Assembly: GCA_003151275.1 (NCBI GenBank)
Contig: PLXC01000035.1
Location: 137,481-201,480 of the forward strand
Length of the DNA: 64,000 nt
Reading direction: 5' to 3'
Source: Candidatus Melainabacteria bacterium
GTDB lineage: Bacteria > Cyanobacteriota > Vampirovibrionia > Obscuribacterales > Obscuribacteraceae
Shown here: positions 8,817 through 18,379 of the stretch, piece by piece
Layout: every line of letters begins with the position of its first letter
Position numbering within the stretch: position 1 is the stretch's first letter
Position numbers and translations under genes: made by a program
Notes under the pieces: model-generated
What the model was told of the DNA's origin: nothing
Seen by the model: only the letters and a program-made list of their open reading frames with translations
Database searches by the model: none

Positions 8817-9620
8817 ATGGCTCAAACCACACTACCATCAAGTGGAACGATAATCGATAGCCATGCGCATGTCGTAAAAGAATATTTTGAAGATGATCAA
8901 AAGGAAGTAATTCAACGCGCTTTTGACTCTGGCATTGTTCAACTAATCAATCCCGGAGTGGTGTTGCAATCGATACCGGAATTGCTTGAACTGGCCGACC
9001 GTTATGAGCAAATCTACACTGCCGTGGGTCTGCACCCTCACGATGCTAAGGACTGGACAGCAGCTAGTTTTGAAGTAATTCGGAAAGCTTGTGAACACCC
9101 TAAAGTGGTGGCAATTGGGGAGTGCGGACTGGATTTCTTTTATAACAACAGCGATCACAATTCACAAGTTGAAGCGTTGAAGGCACAAATCCAAATTGCC
9201 TTGGAAACAAACAAACCAATCATCATCCATTGTCGGGATGCGTGGGATGAGACGATCGCTCTTTTGGAAGATGAAGGTAAGGGCAAAATACGCGGCGTTT
9301 TCCACTGTTTTACAGGTGGACCCGAACTCTTGCCGCGCATAGAAAAATTAGATTTTTATGTTTCTTTTTCGGGCATCGTCACTTTTCCAAAATCCAAGCC
9401 GATCCAGGAAGCCGCAGTGCTGGTGCAGGAAGATCGTATTCTCGTCGAGACCGACTGCCCTTTCCTTGCACCACAGAAGGTGCGCGGAAAGAAAAACGAA
9501 CCGGCTTACGTTTGGTATACAGCAGAAAAATTATCCGAATTGCGAGGCAAATCACTCGGTGAGATCGCAGCGAAATGCCGTGACAATGCCAGAGAGCTGT
9601 TCAACTTGCCAGTTTTGTAA
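8817..9620 (+). CDS. tatD: TatD family metal-dependent deoxyribonuclease
   Basis: 267 residues, the usual family length. Metal-binding and signature motifs are clear: IDSHAHV at the start (H-x-H), the conserved Glu in AIGECGLDFF, IHCRDAWDET, VFHCFTGG and the closing ETDCPFLAPQ. TatD proteins are TIM-barrel amidohydrolase-fold nucleases, 3'-5' exonucleases in some bacteria. The start at 8817 has AAGGGA 5 nt upstream. The gene converges on the kinase gene at 9635 with only 14 bp between stops and no visible terminator. Confidence 0.93.
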   Translation: MAQTTLPSSGTIIDSHAHVVKEYFEDDQKEVIQRAFDSGIVQLINPGVVLQSIPELLELADRYEQIYTAVGLHPHDAKDWTAASFEVIRKACEHPKVVAIGECGLDFFYNNSDHNSQVEALKAQIQIALETNKPIIIHCRDAWDETIALLEDEGKGKIRGVFHCFTGGPELLPRIEKLDFYVSFSGIVTFPKSKPIQEAAVLVQEDRILVETDCPFLAPQKVRGKKNEPAYVWYTAEKLSELRGKSLGEIAAKCRDNARELFNLPVL

Positions 9621-9634
9621 TTTGGTTGAACACG

Positions 9635-11107
9635 TTAATGCCGCTTGAATTTACGCAGCAAATCAGCGGCTTCCGCATGGTGTTTCGATTGAGGCTGTAC
9701 TTTTTGCAAAAGCTCGATGGCCTGCCCATATTGACGTTTGGCGCCAAACTTCACAGCGGCTTGAACATATGCCGAATTAAGCGACTCGGTACTGTCACTA
9801 GCAAGGTCACCTTGCTGTTTTAAGCGCTCGAGAATGCGCACGGCGTCTTCTGGTCGCCCTTGTGTAGTCAGCACTTGGGCCACCGTCACAGCATCTTTAT
9901 AGCGGCTCATTTTCATGTAGACACTGCCCGCAATCAAAACCACGACAACACTGGCCACTTTCATCCACAATTTACCCTTCGACAGGGTACGCAGTTTTTT
10001 CCGACGTTCAGTTTTAGTTTCCCGCTCGACTCCTTCGATGTCAGGTTCGGGAAACTCCATGGAATCGGAGGCATCCCCCGGCAATCTCAAAAGTGACGGC
10101 TCGTTCCAAGAAACAAATGGAATCCAATCGACTGTTTGTGCACGTTTCTGCACGCGCTCCCCATGGCAAGCAGCATTGAACTCTTCCCATAACTCCTCGG
10201 CACTTTGTTGGCGATCCTTCGGCTCCTTGCTCAAGGCTTTGCGAATCACAGCCTCCAGTTCCGGGGTAAAAACTGGGTCGACTCGCACAGAGGAAAGTTT
10301 TGGTGCCGGCTCGTTCACGTGCAAAAACATCAGGGCCATCAAATCGTCCGCTACAAAGGGTCGCTTACCAGTCAGCGTCTCGAAAATGACGATCCCCAGC
10401 GAATAAATATCGCAGCGGTAATCTATCTCGGCACCGCGACAACCTTCTGGACTCATATAGGCGGGGCTGCCACAAACCTTGCCTTCCAAAGTCAAATCGG
10501 CAGAAGTGGCACCAGTGTCACCGAGCATTTTGGCAATGCCAAAATCGACAACCTTCACGAATCGACCGCCCTGGTCTTTTCCTTGCAATACAATATTTTC
10601 CGGCTTCAAGTCTCGGTGCACAATTTGATGTCGATGAGCTTCACCTACGGCGTCGCAAACTTGCTTAATTACCGCTCTAGCCTTGAGCGGGGCCATGTGA
10701 CCGTGCTCTCTCAAAAATTGAGCCAGAGTCAAACCCTTTAAAAACTCGGTGACAATGTAGGGCTGCCCGTCGTCCATAAAACCAAAGTCAAACAAGGTGA
10801 CAATGTTTGGGTGCTTGAGGCTGCTTGCCGTTTTGGCTTCTCTGCGAAATCGTTTAACGGAATCTTCTGAAGTCTGGTGAAAGTTGCGCAGCACCTTGAG
10901 CGCCATCTCGCGACCTGAATTCTCTTGCACGGCTTTATAAACGATGCCCATCGAACCGCTGCCGACGGCGCAAATTACTTTGTAACGGCCGCCAATGATT
11001 GTGCCAATAAGAGGATCGTCGCCGGTGGCAATAAGCCTCGCACCATCTTCAGGACACGCCTGAAGCTTGTCCAGATAGTGTGAATTACATCGCAGACAGA
11101 CTTTCAT
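9635..11107 (-). CDS. Membrane Ser/Thr protein kinase with N-terminal Cys motif and C-terminal TPR-like domain
   Basis: 490 residues. The N-terminus (MKVCLRCNSHYLDKLQACPE) is a short zinc-ribbon-like Cys motif shared with the two kinases upstream. The PknB-type kinase domain spans ~40-315: glycine loop GSGSMG, ALK lysine, HRDLKPEN, DFG and GSPAYMSPEG. All catalytic residues are present, so it should be active. A single membrane helix lies near residues 379-398, followed by ~90 residues of TPR-like helices on the other side of the membrane. It is last in a row of three kinases on the same strand (173-bp gap upstream) and probably arose by duplication. Substrate unknown. Confidence 0.92.
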   Translation of the reverse strand: MKVCLRCNSHYLDKLQACPEDGARLIATGDDPLIGTIIGGRYKVICAVGSGSMGIVYKAVQENSGREMALKVLRNFHQTSEDSVKRFRREAKTASSLKHPNIVTLFDFGFMDDGQPYIVTEFLKGLTLAQFLREHGHMAPLKARAVIKQVCDAVGEAHRHQIVHRDLKPENIVLQGKDQGGRFVKVVDFGIAKMLGDTGATSADLTLEGKVCGSPAYMSPEGCRGAEIDYRCDIYSLGIVIFETLTGKRPFVADDLMALMFLHVNEPAPKLSSVRVDPVFTPELEAVIRKALSKEPKDRQQSAEELWEEFNAACHGERVQKRAQTVDWIPFVSWNEPSLLRLPGDASDSMEFPEPDIEGVERETKTERRKKLRTLSKGKLWMKVASVVVVLIAGSVYMKMSRYKDAVTVAQVLTTQGRPEDAVRILERLKQQGDLASDSTESLNSAYVQAAVKFGAKRQYGQAIELLQKVQPQSKHHAEAADLLRKFKRH

Positions 11108-11280
11108 TCGGACTTCAGGTTAACCTTGTTAGCTCGTCTATGCGCAGTTTGCTTGCAACAATGAACGCTCAGAAGTGGACCGGTCACTCCCTTGTTGTCC
11201 AGCTTACCACTTCTTTTCATAAGGGCTCCGTCGCGCCAACAAACCGCTCGGCACTGGCACAATTCCACTTGTTGCCAATA

Positions 11281-12633
11281 CTACGGTTTATCTGGTCCAG
11301 GGATAGGCACAAACAGGAAAGCAGCTATAAGTATTATCAGCAACAGCATCACCAGCGCACCGATTATCACTTTGCGCCCAAGATCACTTGCAAACATAGA
11401 GGCGATAAAAGTTGTCTCGGTGGAATTGTGAACTTGAAGGTTTGGCTCGTCACCTGGCAAAGTTCTCTCTTCATCGCGCAGGGTTGCAGTCAGCCGTTGA
11501 GACTCAAGCTCTTCCTTGGTCAGGCGCATTGTTGAGCCAGGATCGTCTTCGGCGGGTTGCCCAAGAATTCGACCAACAACGTACCTGCGATCATCGGCTT
11601 CTCTGAATGCCTCAAGCGGCGTGAGTTTGTTGGCTTGCTCGGGCGACCTTTCGATAAATACCGACTCTTCCTTGAGATCCGCCACTTTGCTTTGAGCGTC
11701 ACACGCTGCTTTAAATTCATGCCAAAACTGTTCAACGGATTCTGGACGGTTGATCGCTTTCTTAGATAAACATTGCTGGACAAGAGTCTCCAGCTCTTCG
11801 CAGAAATGCAAGTCTTTGCGAACTGACATCATGCGCGGTGGCACATCATTCATCTGCTGATGCATGGTGATCACGGAATTCTTACTAAAGAAGGGACGCG
11901 ATCCAGTCAGAGTTTCAAACAATACGACGGCGAGAGAATAGATGTCACTGCGATTGTCCACTTCCATGGACTGGCACTGCTCCGGGCTCATGTAGGCAGG
12001 AGTGCCCCTGAGCATGCCCTCTTTGGTCACTTTGTCTTCAACAGCTAGAGGCGGGAGTTTGGCCAAACTGAAATCCAAAATTTTGACAACGAAGCCGCCA
12101 TCACTGGGCACCAAAATAATGTTTGTTGGTTTTATATCTCGATGTATAAAACCATGGCTGTGTGCTTCAGCCAACCCTTCACAGACCTGCTGGATAATAG
12201 GTTCTGCGTCTGAAACAGTTAAACTGCCTCGTTCGGCAACTAAGGAAGCTAGAGTTTTACCATCCAAATATTCGGCCGCGAAATATGGTTCTCCCATCGG
12301 TGTTTGTCCGAAGTCGTACAACGTCACGATGTTTGGATGTTCAATAATGCTGAGCATCTGCGCTTCTCTTTTGAATCGTGCCAAAGCTTCAGCATCATTG
12401 CTCAAGTTTTCGCGCAGCACTTTGATCGCAACTGCACTATTGTCTAAGATCCGATGTGCTTTGTAGACCCGTCCGACTGATCCCTTACCAATCATTTCTT
12501 CAATGAAGTAACGATCCCCGATGATCGAGTTGATCAGATTGTCTTGACCGGCAGAAACTAGTCTCGCACCATCACGTTTGCAGACGGCAACGTCGTCGTC
12601 GTACTTTCCACTACAGAGCAAACAAAGTTTCAT
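11281..12633 (-). CDS. Membrane Ser/Thr protein kinase with altered DFG (DFS)
   Basis: 450 residues. It has the same build as its neighbours: an N-terminal Cys motif (CLLCSGKYDDDVAVCKRDG), a kinase domain at ~40-315 and a membrane helix near the C-terminus (~420-443), but no sensor domain after the helix. The glycine loop GKGSVG, AIK lysine, HRDIKPTN catalytic loop and GTPAYMSPEQ are intact. The magnesium-binding DFG motif reads DFS (KILDFSLAK); the Asp is kept and only the Gly is changed, so activity may be preserved. It lies 27 bp after the 1310-residue kinase gene, so they are probably co-transcribed. Confidence 0.9.
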   Translation of the reverse strand: MKLCLLCSGKYDDDVAVCKRDGARLVSAGQDNLINSIIGDRYFIEEMIGKGSVGRVYKAHRILDNSAVAIKVLRENLSNDAEALARFKREAQMLSIIEHPNIVTLYDFGQTPMGEPYFAAEYLDGKTLASLVAERGSLTVSDAEPIIQQVCEGLAEAHSHGFIHRDIKPTNIILVPSDGGFVVKILDFSLAKLPPLAVEDKVTKEGMLRGTPAYMSPEQCQSMEVDNRSDIYSLAVVLFETLTGSRPFFSKNSVITMHQQMNDVPPRMMSVRKDLHFCEELETLVQQCLSKKAINRPESVEQFWHEFKAACDAQSKVADLKEESVFIERSPEQANKLTPLEAFREADDRRYVVGRILGQPAEDDPGSTMRLTKEELESQRLTATLRDEERTLPGDEPNLQVHNSTETTFIASMFASDLGRKVIIGALVMLLLIILIAAFLFVPIPGPDKP

Positions 12634-12660
12634 CAGGAAAGCACTACGGTCATTGTGAAA

Positions 12661-15600
12661 CTACAAATCGCTCATCTTCTTCTTGTACTCGCGAATTTTA
12701 GCGGCAGCCGCCGGATACAAATCAGACTTGCGAGAAATTTGCTTCAAGTCTTTGACCGCATCCTGATAATTTTCGTCTTTGCCCTCTTTCAAACCCTGTT
12801 GATAGTAGACGCTGTTCAGCTTATCGACTTCAGCCTGTGTCAGCGTGGATGTCTTCCGTTTGGTTTCCAGAAGTTCACGAGCCTTGTCGAACTTGCCTTG
12901 TTTTATGTAACCATCGACGCTTAGTGGTGCTAGTTTGGGGGGTCCGATCGGTAGCCAGCCTCCATACCAAGCCGCGAAGCCGCCGATTATAATCGCAAAA
13001 ATCACCGCTACCCAGAGCGGTGGACGAGGTGGTCCCTGGAAATTTTTGCGAACCCGAGCGCGACTCTGTTTGAGATTGTCGGCTCTCTCGGCTTGAATTT
13101 GCTTTGGATCATTTTTAAAACCAGAGTAGTAGTCTTGCGCTACCTCCGGAGTCTTGCTGGATTTGATGGCATTATTGATCAATTCAGCAGCGCGGCTCAT
13201 ACGATCAGACTGAGCACCGACATAATTCTGGAAAGCGCTGCCTTCAGGTGGCTTCTTGGTTGGATCTGGCGGCGCCGGACCGGCCGGTGCACGCGAAGAA
13301 GACTTGAATGTGCCGCTCGTCATCTGTTCTTGAGGTTGTGCTGCAGCGAATGGGTTGACCATTGCCGTGCTCGCGCCGGCATCAAATGGGTTCGAAGCCG
13401 GCGGAGTTGGCGCATTGCTTTGCGAATTGGTCGCAAGCGTGCTTGGCGGTGCCGGACTACTGTACGTGTCGGCGAATGGATTTGCTATTTGCGGCGCTAC
13501 AGGAGCAGTCGTTGTCGTGGACTCTTGACGCTGAGCTGCTTCGAGCAAGCGGTTGACCGCATCAGACAATGAATTTGAATCATTTGGTCCTGGAACAAAA
13601 GGCGTCGGTGTCCCCGTAGGTGGTGGCGTCGCAGCAGGTGGCAAACCAGATGTAAGAGGTTTAGCCACGTCGGCGGCCTTGAGTGCCTCGATTTTCTTTT
13701 TGACCGCTTCGATTTTCTTATTCAGTACTTCAGGCTTAGCCGTGGGTTCAGGAGCACGCTTAGCAGCTTCGATTAATCGACTGACGGCATCATGCACCCG
13801 ATCTTCTTCAGCGGTTGAGTCGAGTGCTTCAATTGCCGCATTGTCCGGAGGCTTGCCTACGGCAGCGGCAGTTTCACCAAGTTCGCTGCTGGTCGGCAAA
13901 CTTCGTGGCTCGTGCTTGATTCGAGCCGAATCCAGCAGTCCATCAACTGCCTGGGCAAAAGGATTGAGCGATTCTTCAGATTTGTGTATTGGTTGTTCAA
14001 ATCGATTCAGATCGATTGATGTTTGTGCCGGTGGTTCAGCGGATTTCTTCTCGGCGTCACTGGCACCCAACATCCTGCTACCAGCAGTGGTGCCTGAGAT
14101 GAAACCCTTGTTTATTGGTTCCTCATATCTGGCATTATTCTGTGAGGCAGTTTGTTCCGCGGCGACGTCTTTCTTTACAGGCGCATCGTAGCGAGAGGGA
14201 TCGAAAGAAGCTCTGTTGATTGGATGTTCAAATCGATCGGGATCCATCGGGTCTGGGATGCTGCCCTCAGCAGCCGGCGATTCCATTTTCTTCAACCGAC
14301 TGGCAGATCTGCGCACGTCTTCGGTTGTCTTCGGCATGATGGCGGCATCGAGCAAGCCATCGATGGCTTGAGCGAAAGGATTAAGTGTCTCTTCTTGTCT
14401 GTTGACTGGATGGTCGAAACGGCTTGGATCTAGGGGAGATCTTTCGCTGCTAGCTGTTTCAAATTTGTTTTCACGAGCCGGCGGCGGCTGGTCAGGTGGC
14501 AGCGCATCATGAATCATTTTCTCTACTTGGGAGGCGAATTCATTTTGCGGCGAGAGGAAATTATTCTTTGGCGCGTCGGCACTGAACTCAGACTGGGCTG
14601 ACTTTGGCACCGCGGGCGGGGCTACCGGGGCTGTCGGCTCTGCCACATTGCCGGAATCACCTTTCTTATTAAACAAGCGACTGGCAGATTCCACCACATC
14701 GTTTTTGACTTTTGGTGCGGCGTTCAAGTCAGCCGCTCTTGCTTGAGTGGCACTGGTTGCCGGCTGAGCAATTTCTCCGCTCGGTTTAAAGGTGGTGTTG
14801 GCAGCAGGTTGCTCTTCGTTTTGCTTTGCGTTTTCGCCAGTGATGCGCCTGGCAGCATCAGTAGCAGATTTAGCTTTCAGTAGTTCAATTGGTTTGACAA
14901 CTTTTCCGCCTTGCCTGGTGGGCGTTGTTTGAGACTCCGATGACATGGCGCCTGCAAAATTGTTACGACCGACAGAAGTTGATTGCGGCACTGGTGGTGG
15001 TGGTGGTGGTGGAGAAGAAGTGGACGACGAAGATGGAACTGCGGCAGGAGTTTTAGCTATAGGAGGTGTTGAAACAAATGGTGCTGGAACAGGTGGTGGA
15101 GCAGGTGGCGTTGGAGCAGTAGCAGGTGTCGGAGGTGTTGAAGCCGAAGGTGTCTGTGCCGTCTTTGCCGGCAAAGGCAGTTCACCAGTGGTTGGTCGAT
15201 TGAGAACTTTATGAGCCCAATTTGACACTTCAGGCCCGCTCATTTCTGAATTACTTTGATTGCCTGTTGCCTTGACAGGTTTCACTTCCGCAGCAGTCGG
15301 CTGAGCCTCAGTATTACCATCGGTGCGGGTCAAAACATCTCGCGCCCAAGAGCCTACGTCTTCTTTTTTAGCGGCTTCAGAGGCACGCTTGGCAGATTTC
15401 AAAAGACGGTTTACTGCAGCAGAAACATCAGGCGCATCAGACTTAGCCTGAACTGGTTGATGCGTCGCTGCCGGCTGAACGACCTCGCCTTCACTAGAGC
15501 CTGGCTCGTCCCAATCTTCTGGTCCAGGCAAGAAGTTGTGACCGCCTGTGGCCACCGCGGCGCCTGAGTCCATTAGTCGGTCAACTACAGGCACTGAGAA

Positions 15601-16593
15601 TAAATCGACAGGTACGCTTTCGCGTTTGCCCGGAGCGCCCATGTCTGAGCTGTTGAAAGCATCTTCTAAATCTTTGTGAAATTCCTTGATCGACTGCTGC
15701 CTGTTATCAGGGTTTTTGGCCAATGCCTTCGCAACAGCCAATTCAACCTGCATGGGGAATCGCAAGTCCGAACGCATGCTGCTTAGAGTCGGCGGCGGTT
15801 GGCTAACGTGCATGTAGAAGAGCTTCATCACATCATCGGCAGCAAATGGCCGCAAACCAGTGAGCATCTCAAATATCACAATTGCCGTTGAATAAATGTC
15901 GCTGCGTTGGTCAAGTTCGAAGCCCTGGCATTGCTCTGGGCTCATGTAAGCGGGACTGCCAGCAGCTGTTTTTTGCTTGGGAGCCCCTGGCGTGCCTGCC
16001 GGTTGATCGGCAATGCCGAAATCAAGCACTTTGACGTAATCGTCAAAATTGTTGTCGCCCTCGTTCGTCTCAAGGACGATGTTTTCAGGCTTGATGTCTC
16101 TATGGATAATGTTTTGACGATGAGCTTCCGTCAACGCTTCACAAATTTGCGTAATAATCGGCATCGCTCGCCCGGCATGCAGGTAGCCCTTTTGCTTGAC
16201 GAGATCGGCAAGCGTCATGCCTTCCAGGTAGTCCATAACAAAGTAAGGCTGAGCGTCATCTGTGACGCCAGACTCCCAAATGTTGATGATATGGGGATGA
16301 CGAAGGCGGCTGGCGGCCCGAGCTTCTCTCAAAAAGCGGTCAAGCGCGCCTGGTTCAGCACCCAAATAACTGTGCAGAACTTTGACAGCCACCTCTCGCC
16401 CCATAAGGAGCCTGGTGGCTTTGTAGACGATTCCGCTCGAACCTTTTCCTATGACTGAATCAACTACGTAACGGTCGTTGATTAGCGCACCAATTAATGG
16501 ATGCTCTCCCACCGATTCAAGGAGGGAAGTGTCTATAGGACAAAGCTCGATGCTATCCTCAAAATATTGGTTGCATCGCAGACAGAGCTTCAT
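12661..16593 (-). CDS. Giant Ser/Thr protein kinase with long disordered repeat linker and TPR-like tail
   Basis: 1310 residues. It has the N-terminal Cys motif, an active-looking kinase domain at ~40-310 (GKGSSG, AVK, HRDIKPEN, DFG, GSPAYMSPEQ), then ~880 residues of Pro/Ala/Ser-rich, apparently disordered sequence. This linker holds recurring short modules: D-P-x-R-F-[DE]-[HQ]-P-[VI]-[NH]-[RK] (about five times, near residues 720-870), E-E-[ST]-L-N-P-F-A-Q-A-[IV]-D-G-L-L-D (twice) and A-V-[NS]-R-L-[LI]-[KE]-[SA]-A-[KQ]-R (three or more). A membrane helix lies near 1191-1214, followed by TPR-like helices. It is the first gene of the kinase row. The repeated modules could be docking or phosphorylation sites; that is inference. 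Confidence 0.9.
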   Translation of the reverse strand: MKLCLRCNQYFEDSIELCPIDTSLLESVGEHPLIGALINDRYVVDSVIGKGSSGIVYKATRLLMGREVAVKVLHSYLGAEPGALDRFLREARAASRLRHPHIINIWESGVTDDAQPYFVMDYLEGMTLADLVKQKGYLHAGRAMPIITQICEALTEAHRQNIIHRDIKPENIVLETNEGDNNFDDYVKVLDFGIADQPAGTPGAPKQKTAAGSPAYMSPEQCQGFELDQRSDIYSTAIVIFEMLTGLRPFAADDVMKLFYMHVSQPPPTLSSMRSDLRFPMQVELAVAKALAKNPDNRQQSIKEFHKDLEDAFNSSDMGAPGKRESVPVDLFSVPVVDRLMDSGAAVATGGHNFLPGPEDWDEPGSSEGEVVQPAATHQPVQAKSDAPDVSAAVNRLLKSAKRASEAAKKEDVGSWARDVLTRTDGNTEAQPTAAEVKPVKATGNQSNSEMSGPEVSNWAHKVLNRPTTGELPLPAKTAQTPSASTPPTPATAPTPPAPPPVPAPFVSTPPIAKTPAAVPSSSSTSSPPPPPPPVPQSTSVGRNNFAGAMSSESQTTPTRQGGKVVKPIELLKAKSATDAARRITGENAKQNEEQPAANTTFKPSGEIAQPATSATQARAADLNAAPKVKNDVVESASRLFNKKGDSGNVAEPTAPVAPPAVPKSAQSEFSADAPKNNFLSPQNEFASQVEKMIHDALPPDQPPPARENKFETASSERSPLDPSRFDHPVNRQEETLNPFAQAIDGLLDAAIMPKTTEDVRRSASRLKKMESPAAEGSIPDPMDPDRFEHPINRASFDPSRYDAPVKKDVAAEQTASQNNARYEEPINKGFISGTTAGSRMLGASDAEKKSAEPPAQTSIDLNRFEQPIHKSEESLNPFAQAVDGLLDSARIKHEPRSLPTSSELGETAAAVGKPPDNAAIEALDSTAEEDRVHDAVSRLIEAAKRAPEPTAKPEVLNKKIEAVKKKIEALKAADVAKPLTSGLPPAATPPPTGTPTPFVPGPNDSNSLSDAVNRLLEAAQRQESTTTTAPVAPQIANPFADTYSSPAPPSTLATNSQSNAPTPPASNPFDAGASTAMVNPFAAAQPQEQMTSGTFKSSSRAPAGPAPPDPTKKPPEGSAFQNYVGAQSDRMSRAAELINNAIKSSKTPEVAQDYYSGFKNDPKQIQAERADNLKQSRARVRKNFQGPPRPPLWVAVIFAIIIGGFAAWYGGWLPIGPPKLAPLSVDGYIKQGKFDKARELLETKRKTSTLTQAEVDKLNSVYYQQGLKEGKDENYQDAVKDLKQISRKSDLYPAAAAKIREYKKKMSDL

Positions 16594-16979
16594 ATCTGTT
16601 GAATTCCGATGACCTCACTGGAAAATATTTGACGCTCGCCTACGCTGCATCGACTTATTGCGAAGAAAAAGCTCCCCAACAATTAAGATACCCTGGAATT
16701 GAGCGCCTAGACGTCACTGTGCAAATTATGCACTTAATTCAGCAGGTTAAATCAGGTGAAACAGCCACAGCCGCTAAGCTTTAGACAAAAAATCACCATG
16801 CAATTACAATACAGCTTTCTGGGCTGGTTTTGCCACTTCGAAGACCGCTTGACTGGCCAAATCAGTATGTCAGTAGATCACAAAGTTACTTTTGCCGAAT
16901 TTGCTTGATTATCCGACACTCGATCGCTTGCCACTGCGGTCGTCATGAGCGAGCGTCTGAGTGATGTAGTCAGCAAAGT
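16594..16979. other. Intergenic region without recognised features
   Basis: 386 bp between the minus-strand kinase gene and the end of dprA. A 61-codon open frame at 16599-16784 (plus strand) has no ribosome-binding site and no recognisable product. The region should contain the promoter for the kinase genes, but I see no clear consensus. No hairpin with a U-tract was found. Confidence 0.5.
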
Positions 16980-18140
16980 TTATTTGCCCATGTAACTGGT
17001 CGTTTGTCTGGAATACCAATCGCCTGGAAGTCTCTCGACCATGCCCGCCAATTCCAACATTGTCAACGTTGCTGAAAGTTCGCCAGATTGCAAACCAGAC
17101 CTTTCGATTAAATGGTCAAAATGCACTGGCTCAGAGCTGATCAGCTCAAATACATCTTTTTCTTTACCATAAAGTTCGACCATCATCGGCACCTGTCCGC
17201 TGGAAGGCGCACTTGCCCAGCGCAGCTCATTCAAAATATCTTCGTGGCTGGTCAGTACATGGGCAGTATGAGACCCAATCAGCTTGTTCGTGCCGCGCGA
17301 CATTGGATTATCGACTCGACCAGGCAATGCAAACACCTCGCGATTTTGTTCGAAAGCCAATTTCGCCGTAATCAAAGAGCCAGAAGTCTCGCCGGCTTCA
17401 ATCACAGCCAAACCTTTGGACAATCCGCTAATGATGCGGTTTCTTGCCGGAAATCTCCACGGTTCTGGTTTCGTGCCTGGGAAAAACTCCGACACGACCG
17501 CCCCATGCTCACCACTGGTCAAAGCTTTGAAAAGCGGACGATTTGACGATGGATAACAAACGTCCGGGCCGCAGCCGAGCACCGCCACCGTTTTGCCACC
17601 ACCTTCGATGGCACCCCAGTGAGCAAGCGAATCAACGCCAACGGCCATTCCACTTACGACTGTGGCACCAGCCATAGCAAGATTTTTGGAAATCTCTTTG
17701 GAGAACTTCTGCCCATAGCTGCTGGGGCGCCTCGTACCGACCACTCCGACTGCGTAAAGCATGTCATCAGGAGTGAGGCGTCCATTGATATACAAAATAA
17801 TAGGCGGATCGTGTATCTCTCTCAACCTCATTGGATATAGAGGATGATAGAGCGGATATGCCTGCACATTCTCTTTGCGCACTTGTGCCAAAAGCGCGGC
17901 TGGATCGATGGACTTGCGTTTCTCGATAAAAGCATCGATCACATCAAGATTGATAATCCCCAAAGACCGTAACTGGTCGCGACTAGCAGTCCAAGCCGCA
18001 GTCAGGGTCAACATACGGTCGTACAAAAGTTTGACGCGTTGAACGCCAAGACCGGGGCCGGATAGCTGGTCAAACGCCAACCAGTGCGCCTGCTCCTCAT
18101 CCGTCCACAAATCATCCGAGTTTGTTCCGCAAGGGCTCAT
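16980..18140 (-). CDS. dprA: DNA-processing protein DprA
   Basis: 386 residues from ATG at 18140 (an upstream TTG would add four). Order of domains: SAM-like N-terminal helices, then a Rossmann DprA/Smf core with GVVGTRRPSSYG, SGMAVGVDSLAH, AVLGCGPDVCYP, the PARNRIISGLS motif and EAGETSGSLITA, then a winged-helix C-terminal domain (last ~70 residues). DprA loads RecA on incoming single-stranded DNA during natural transformation. It stands alone here, with no other competence gene near it. Its presence suggests but does not prove transformability. Confidence 0.95.
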   Translation of the reverse strand: MSPCGTNSDDLWTDEEQAHWLAFDQLSGPGLGVQRVKLLYDRMLTLTAAWTASRDQLRSLGIINLDVIDAFIEKRKSIDPAALLAQVRKENVQAYPLYHPLYPMRLREIHDPPIILYINGRLTPDDMLYAVGVVGTRRPSSYGQKFSKEISKNLAMAGATVVSGMAVGVDSLAHWGAIEGGGKTVAVLGCGPDVCYPSSNRPLFKALTSGEHGAVVSEFFPGTKPEPWRFPARNRIISGLSKGLAVIEAGETSGSLITAKLAFEQNREVFALPGRVDNPMSRGTNKLIGSHTAHVLTSHEDILNELRWASAPSSGQVPMMVELYGKEKDVFELISSEPVHFDHLIERSGLQSGELSATLTMLELAGMVERLPGDWYSRQTTSYMGK

Positions 18141-18379
18141 CACAAACCTCAAGCACCTACATTGAATAAGACTGCAAATCTGTTAAAAAAGTTCATCCAA
18201 ATCCAAGTATACGTTAGCAGCTTCCAGAACGCCCACGTGAGGCGCCTGGACGTGATGGGCGTGGACCGGGACGGATGATCAAGTTCCTGAGAGTGTTCTA
18301 AGCCGCCTTGATACGTAGTTTCACCAGTTACAGAAGCCGTGGTCATTCATATAGTGGTGCGATATCAACGGGGATTGTC

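Noticed and set aside
13553..14191. Long antisense frames across the giant kinase gene
   Set aside because: They mirror the repetitive Pro/Ala codons of the kinase linker and have no independent support.
16599..16784. 61-codon gene between kinase and dprA
   Set aside because: No ribosome-binding site, no recognisable product, overlaps the likely kinase promoter.
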